Source: Verrucomicrobiota bacterium
GTDB lineage: Bacteria; Chlamydiota; Chlamydiia; Chlamydiales; FEN-1388
Direction of reading: 5' to 3'
DNA: 24,820 bases
Assembly: GCA_018239705.1 (NCBI GenBank)
Contig: JAFEGS010000610.1
Coordinates: forward strand, 1 to 24,820
The notes beneath the pieces are model-generated. The model worked only from the letters and a program-made list of their open reading frames with translations, made no database searches and was not told where the DNA came from. Made by a program: the position numbers and the translations under genes. Shown here one piece after another: positions 21,798 through 24,820 of the stretch (position 1 is the stretch's first letter; the number at the start of each line of letters is the position of its first letter).

Positions 21798-22235
21798 TTA
21801 GGCAAACAAATTGCCCTTAGGCAAAATCACTGAGCTGATACTGCCATAAATGAAGCTTGCCAGCAGCTGCATCGGACTAAGCGAATTGAGAAACTCAATG
21901 GCGCAGTAGGCAGCTACTATGCCGGTTCCTATCCCAACTCCATTAAAAATATTCTCATATAATTCTCTGTCAAAGGGTCCAAAGGCAACATCTGCAACGT
22001 ATCCCAAGCCCAACAGAGTGACAGTAGCTTGCAGGGGTAGTATAAGGGTTAAGGCTGCAAAGGGGGCCGCATTGAAAAGTTGATGCGCCTTTTGGGCATA
22101 TGCCGGAGGCAAATACCTGAATGTCCAATCCTGAAATTTCTCTTCACATTCTTTCCATCTGGCAGAGATATCGTCATGGACCTTTTGAATTACTTCTGGG
22201 GCAGTTGCCAACAAGTTTAATATTGTGTTCACCAT
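21798..22235 (-). CDS. Putative inclusion-membrane-like protein, paralogue of its neighbour
   Basis: A 145-residue protein. The ATG at 22235 is chosen because of a very good AGGAG site 5 nt upstream; the frame extends to 22322 but that part overlaps comF. A soluble helical N-terminus (1-50) precedes two hydrophobic blocks, about 56-84 and 97-137, and the protein ends shortly after (LPKGNLFA). No signal peptide. It aligns with the protein at 20901-21668 through the hydrophobic region (NAAPFAALTLILP, LLGLGYVADVAFGPF, EFLNSLSP) but lacks the acidic tail. The 129-bp gap between the two genes shows no clear terminator. Function unknown; Inc-like by layout only. Confidence 0.65.
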   Translation of the reverse strand: MVNTILNLLATAPEVIQKVHDDISARWKECEEKFQDWTFRYLPPAYAQKAHQLFNAAPFAALTLILPLQATVTLLGLGYVADVAFGPFDRELYENIFNGVGIGTGIVAAYCAIEFLNSLSPMQLLASFIYGSISSVILPKGNLFA

Positions 22236-22303
22236 AGCTTCTCCTATTACTAAAAGGTATATCCCGAATTGATACTCCAAGTGCTCATTTTTTGGTATAT
22301 AAT

Positions 22304-23002
22304 TCACGCTACCGCGGTGCAAACAGTGAGTACATAGATGTGTGAAGGGGCATGCGCCTTAAGTGCTGATGCGCAGCGATCAATGGTTGTCCCTGTAGTG
22401 TAGACGTCATCGATAAGTAAAATGGCTTTATGAGTAATGTCTTGAGGTCTTTTTACCGCATAAAGATCGGGTTTTACAGCCTCTCGCTCCTTTTTGGTTA
22501 GGCGCGATTGTGAAAGAGAACTTTGAGTTTTTCTAAGAAGTTCCACTACAGGCCTTGAAGTGCATTTTCCAAACTCATATGCGAGAAGCTTACTCTGATT
22601 GTAGCCCCTGGCACGTGTTCGTATAAAGCTTTGCGGGACGAAGGTGACTACATCTGGTAGAGGCCATTTGAGAGCGAGGAACTGGAGGACAAGGAAGCTG
22701 CCAAGAGAGGTCGCAAGGCCAGGGCTATCTTGGTATTTAAACTCTTTGATAAGTGTTTTTGCCGGTCCTGTATATTCAAAACAGGCTGCAACGAAATCTG
22801 CACTTGGCCTTTTTTGCTGGCATGTTGCGCATACTGCATCGCTTTCTGCAAAACAGTATGGACAGCGCCCCTCCGGCTCTAAAAGCTCCAGTAGCTCAAA
22901 ACAGGCGGGACAGAGAAGTCTGCAGTACGGTGCAAGCTCGCTTGAGCAGTGCAGACAGCTTTGGGGGAACAGGAGATGCAAAAGAGAATGAAAGAGGATC
23001 AT
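22304..23002 (-). CDS. comF: ComF family protein (phosphoribosyltransferase-like)
   Basis: A 232-residue ComF/GntX family protein linked to DNA uptake and handling of imported single strands in competent bacteria. The N-terminal double zinc ribbon has C16, C19, C31 and C34, then C47, C50, C58 and C61. The phosphoribosyltransferase domain follows, with FVPQSFIRTRARGYNQSKLL and the PRPP-binding motif ILLIDDVYTTGTT near residue 200. The start overlaps the dnaA stop (ATGA), so dnaA and comF are coupled. No other competence genes are in the window. Confidence 0.93.
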   Translation of the reverse strand: MILFHSLLHLLFPQSCLHCSSELAPYCRLLCPACFELLELLEPEGRCPYCFAESDAVCATCQQKRPSADFVAACFEYTGPAKTLIKEFKYQDSPGLATSLGSFLVLQFLALKWPLPDVVTFVPQSFIRTRARGYNQSKLLAYEFGKCTSRPVVELLRKTQSSLSQSRLTKKEREAVKPDLYAVKRPQDITHKAILLIDDVYTTGTTIDRCASALKAHAPSHIYVLTVCTAVA

Positions 23003-24366
23003 GCATTGCGTAAATGCTGTCTCACCATGTCAATCTGGCGCCGCAGCCTTTCATTTTCACTCATCTCTTTTTCAATGCTATTGCAGGCATGGATGACTGT
23101 GGAGTGTGTTCTTCCAAAGGCATCAGCAATCATTACGAGAGACTCATTAACCATCTCTTTAGCCAAAAACATTGCTACCTGTCTCGGTAGAGCAATATTT
23201 TTCATGCGTGTCGCGCTTCGCAGGTCGGTAATGCGAACTTCAAACACACTTGCAACACTTTTGAGGATGCTTTCGATAGAGACCTTTTCATTTGGCTGCA
23301 GTTGGAACATGTCTCGGAGGGTCTTTTCAACAAATTCCTCGGTGATAGAGACATTCATGAGGCGTGAATAGGCGCTTAGTCTATTGAGAGCGCCTTCAAG
23401 CTGACGAATATTGTTGTGGATATGCTCTGCAATGTGGAAAGCGACATTGCTTGGGATCTGAAGGCCGCGCAGTTCCGCTTTGTGCTGTAGGATTGCTACT
23501 CGCGTTTCGAGATCGGGGATTCCTACGTTAGCTACAAGGCCCCATTCCAGGCGAGCGATCATTCGTTCAGAGAGCTTAAGCTCAGATGGAGGCTTATCAC
23601 ACGTAATCACAACCTGCTTTTGCTGGTTGATCAGTGTATCGATGGTGTTGCACACCTCTTCTTCAAAGTTTTGACGGTTTTGCAAAAACTGCATATCGTC
23701 AATAAGAAGAACGTCGGTTTCAGAGCGGAACATCCGCTTCATGCGATCGATAGTCTTGTTTCGAAGGCAGTCAACAAGCTGGTTAACAAAGCCTTCAATG
23801 GTGATACAGCGCACCCTCAGATGTTTGTGATGTGCCTTGATATGGTGGCCTATGCTGTGGAGAAGATGTGTCTTGCCAAGGCCTACCCAGCCGTGAATAA
23901 AGAGCGGATTGTAGGAGATGCCGGGGCGATTGGCAACGCCTATGGCGGCAGATTTGACAAACTGATTGGAGTGGCCTTCAATAAAGGTCTCAAAGCGGTA
24001 GGCTTCGTTTAGTTTTGCTTCGTAGGTGGAGAGGTTGTCTTGCGGCTGTTTCGGTTCCGTGTCCACTGCTACAGCAGGGGCTGCAGGAGAGAGGGGGCGA
24101 CTTTTGCGCTCCTGTTTTTCAATAATAAATTTAATGTTTGGTTCGCCATGCTCTGTCACCGGCAAAAAGGAGCAGAGCTCCTGTTTGAAGTTTGAGAGAA
24201 GATATTCTTTGAAAAAGATATTGGGGACTTTAAGTGTAATCTCAGTTGGGGATGACTCTACTACTTCAATTGGAGCGATCCAGTTGCCAAAGGCAGTCGG
24301 GGAGCAGCGGTTTTTGACATGGTCCAGAAATTGTGTCCAAGCTTCGCACACTTCGCAAGTGATCAT
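22999..24366 (-). CDS. dnaA: Chromosomal replication initiator protein DnaA
   Basis: AAA+ initiator of chromosome replication, 455 residues. Domain I is the N-terminal 80 residues (AWTQFLDHVKNRCSPTAFGNW). Domain III has Walker A GWVGLGKT (159-166) and Walker B DVLLIDDMQF (218-227). Domain IV ends with the DnaA signature DAFGRTHSTVIHACNSIE. Chlamydiae carry two dnaA genes; the neighbourhood (comF, gcsH region) suggests the copy corresponding to C. trachomatis dnaA_2 (CT275), which I infer from gene order only. The ATG at 24366 has AAGGA upstream. No array of DnaA boxes is visible beside the gene. Confidence 0.96.
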   Translation of the reverse strand: MITCEVCEAWTQFLDHVKNRCSPTAFGNWIAPIEVVESSPTEITLKVPNIFFKEYLLSNFKQELCSFLPVTEHGEPNIKFIIEKQERKSRPLSPAAPAVAVDTEPKQPQDNLSTYEAKLNEAYRFETFIEGHSNQFVKSAAIGVANRPGISYNPLFIHGWVGLGKTHLLHSIGHHIKAHHKHLRVRCITIEGFVNQLVDCLRNKTIDRMKRMFRSETDVLLIDDMQFLQNRQNFEEEVCNTIDTLINQQKQVVITCDKPPSELKLSERMIARLEWGLVANVGIPDLETRVAILQHKAELRGLQIPSNVAFHIAEHIHNNIRQLEGALNRLSAYSRLMNVSITEEFVEKTLRDMFQLQPNEKVSIESILKSVASVFEVRITDLRSATRMKNIALPRQVAMFLAKEMVNESLVMIADAFGRTHSTVIHACNSIEKEMSENERLRRQIDMVRQHLRNA

Positions 24367-24567
24367 AAGAGGTTCCTTCTATTTAACATAAAACTGAGCG
24401 GTACTTTACCATACCAGGGCATGTGGGCTGCAATCGATTTGTCGATAAAAAAAAATGTGGCAAAACTAACCCACTGAAAATCAGCCAAGCAGCCAAATAT
24501 TCAAAATATCTCATACTGTTTACAACTTGTGATTTTCCCATAACATGCTGGCTCTAAGTTTATTATA

Positions 24568-24597
24568 TTGACGACGAAAGGTCACCAATTTTTATAA
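24568..24597 (+). promoter_or_regulatory. Candidate promoter for the phosphoketolase gene
   Basis: TTGACG (24568-24573), 18-bp spacer, TTATAA (24592-24597). This would give a leader of about 110 nt containing the tandem repeat at 24679. Found by eye only. Confidence 0.4.
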
Positions 24598-24678
24598 ACT
24601 ATAGAAAATCAACGACTTATGTTGTGGGAATTTGGAAGATAACTTTTCTTGATTTATATTGTAAAAATAAATTTGATC

Positions 24679-24696
24679 GGTATAACAGGTATAACT
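24679..24696 (+). repeat. Two tandem 9-bp repeats before the phosphoketolase start
   Basis: GGTATAACA followed directly by GGTATAACT, 17 bp before the ATG and next to the ribosome-binding site AAGGA. Could be a regulator site or chance. Confidence 0.5.
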
Positions 24697-24712
24697 TAAA
24701 GGATGGTTTGTT

Positions 24713-24820
24713 ATGGAACATGTAGACCCACTCTCGAGCGAAGAGCTCAAAAAAATCAATGCCTACTGGAGAGCCGCAAATTATCTCTCGGTAGGTCAAA
24801 TTTACCTGCTCGATAATCCT
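24713..24820 (+). CDS. xfp: Phosphoketolase, N-terminal part (cut by the window edge)
   Basis: The first 36 codons of an open frame that continues beyond the window. After MEHVDPLSSEELKKI it reads NAYWRAANYLSVGQIYLLDN, which is the strongly conserved N-terminus of xylulose-5-phosphate/fructose-6-phosphate phosphoketolase. That thiamine-diphosphate enzyme splits the sugar phosphate with phosphate to give acetyl phosphate and a shorter sugar phosphate. AAGGA lies 9 nt before the ATG. The catalytic core is outside the window, so completeness cannot be judged. Confidence 0.88.
   Translation, partial: MEHVDPLSSEELKKINAYWRAANYLSVGQIYLLDNP

Larger units (their letters stand above)
24367..24712. other. 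Divergent intergenic region between dnaA and the phosphoketolase gene
   Basis: A 346-bp AT-rich region with no gene that I can support. It should hold the promoters of dnaA (minus) and of the phosphoketolase (plus). I looked for DnaA boxes close to TTATNCACA on both strands and found none convincing, so it does not look like a replication origin. The features I do see are a candidate promoter and a two-copy 9-bp tandem repeat, listed separately. Confidence 0.6.

Noticed and set aside
23480..24391. Plus-strand open frames opposite dnaA
   Set aside because: They lie entirely antisense to a well-conserved gene and show no family features.
24367..24712. Replication origin beside dnaA
   Set aside because: No cluster of DnaA boxes close to TTATNCACA on either strand, and the usual origin neighbours (dnaN, recF, gyrB) are absent. 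Chlamydiae often have dnaA away from the origin.

Overview
The window looks like a piece of chromosome from a member of the Chlamydiota, most likely an environmental, amoeba-associated type rather than a Chlamydia species. The gene set and much of the gene order recall the Chlamydia trachomatis blocks around CT275-CT299 and CT807-CT809 (from memory, not searched): an RNase G/E next to a translationally coupled gene, a DUF177 gene, two ptsN genes, dut, accD, sod, hemC, radA, rnc, a CT296-like gene, gcsH and a dnaA next to comF. A very clear type III secretion chaperone of the Slc1 (CT043) type, an aromatic amino acid permease of the chlamydial TyrP type, and two proteins resembling inclusion-membrane proteins support this. 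Large extra genes (collagen-like protein, 2H phosphoesterase, phosphoketolase, SulP) point to a larger-genome relative.

Layout. (1) 1-2238, minus strand: start of an unidentified gene, RNase G/E, exported 2H-phosphoesterase-like protein. (2) 2325-3955, plus strand: TyrP-like permease overlapping a DUF177/YceD gene. (3) 3947-6488, minus strand: accD-dut-ptsN-ptsN(HTH), with housekeeping and nitrogen-PTS regulatory genes closely packed. (4) 6648-7148, plus: Slc1-like chaperone. (5) 7145-11379, minus: rnc-radA-hemC-hemD overlapping by a few bases, then a large hairpin and a separately promoted Mn-type sod. (6) 11425-12776, plus: CT296-like gene and a lipoate ligase. (7) 12861-14150, minus: SulP transporter without a STAS domain. 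(8) 14393-17178, plus: a secreted 821-residue collagen-like protein and a small secreted Ser/Cys-rich protein, each followed by a strong hairpin. (9) 17317-20729, plus: SurA/PpiD-like membrane-anchored protein, CBM9-like protein and GcsH in one tight operon. (10) 20901-24366, minus: two related Inc-like proteins, comF and dnaA. (11) 24713-end, plus: the first 36 codons of a phosphoketolase.

The most unusual items are these. First, three intergenic hairpins (7844-8032, 12781-12853, 20727-20860) of unrelated sequence share one design: arms made of tandem words of about 9 nt, placed against the stop codon of a gene. Second, the collagen-like protein has 98 uninterrupted Gly-X-Y triplets with six Gly-Cys-Asp triplets and a Ser/Cys plus His/Lys insert, and its neighbour repeats the Ser/Cys theme with different serine codons. 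Third, HemC ends before the domain that normally holds the cofactor cysteine. Fourth, there is a paired family of putative inclusion-membrane proteins. No tRNA, rRNA, CRISPR array, insertion sequence or transposase gene was seen.
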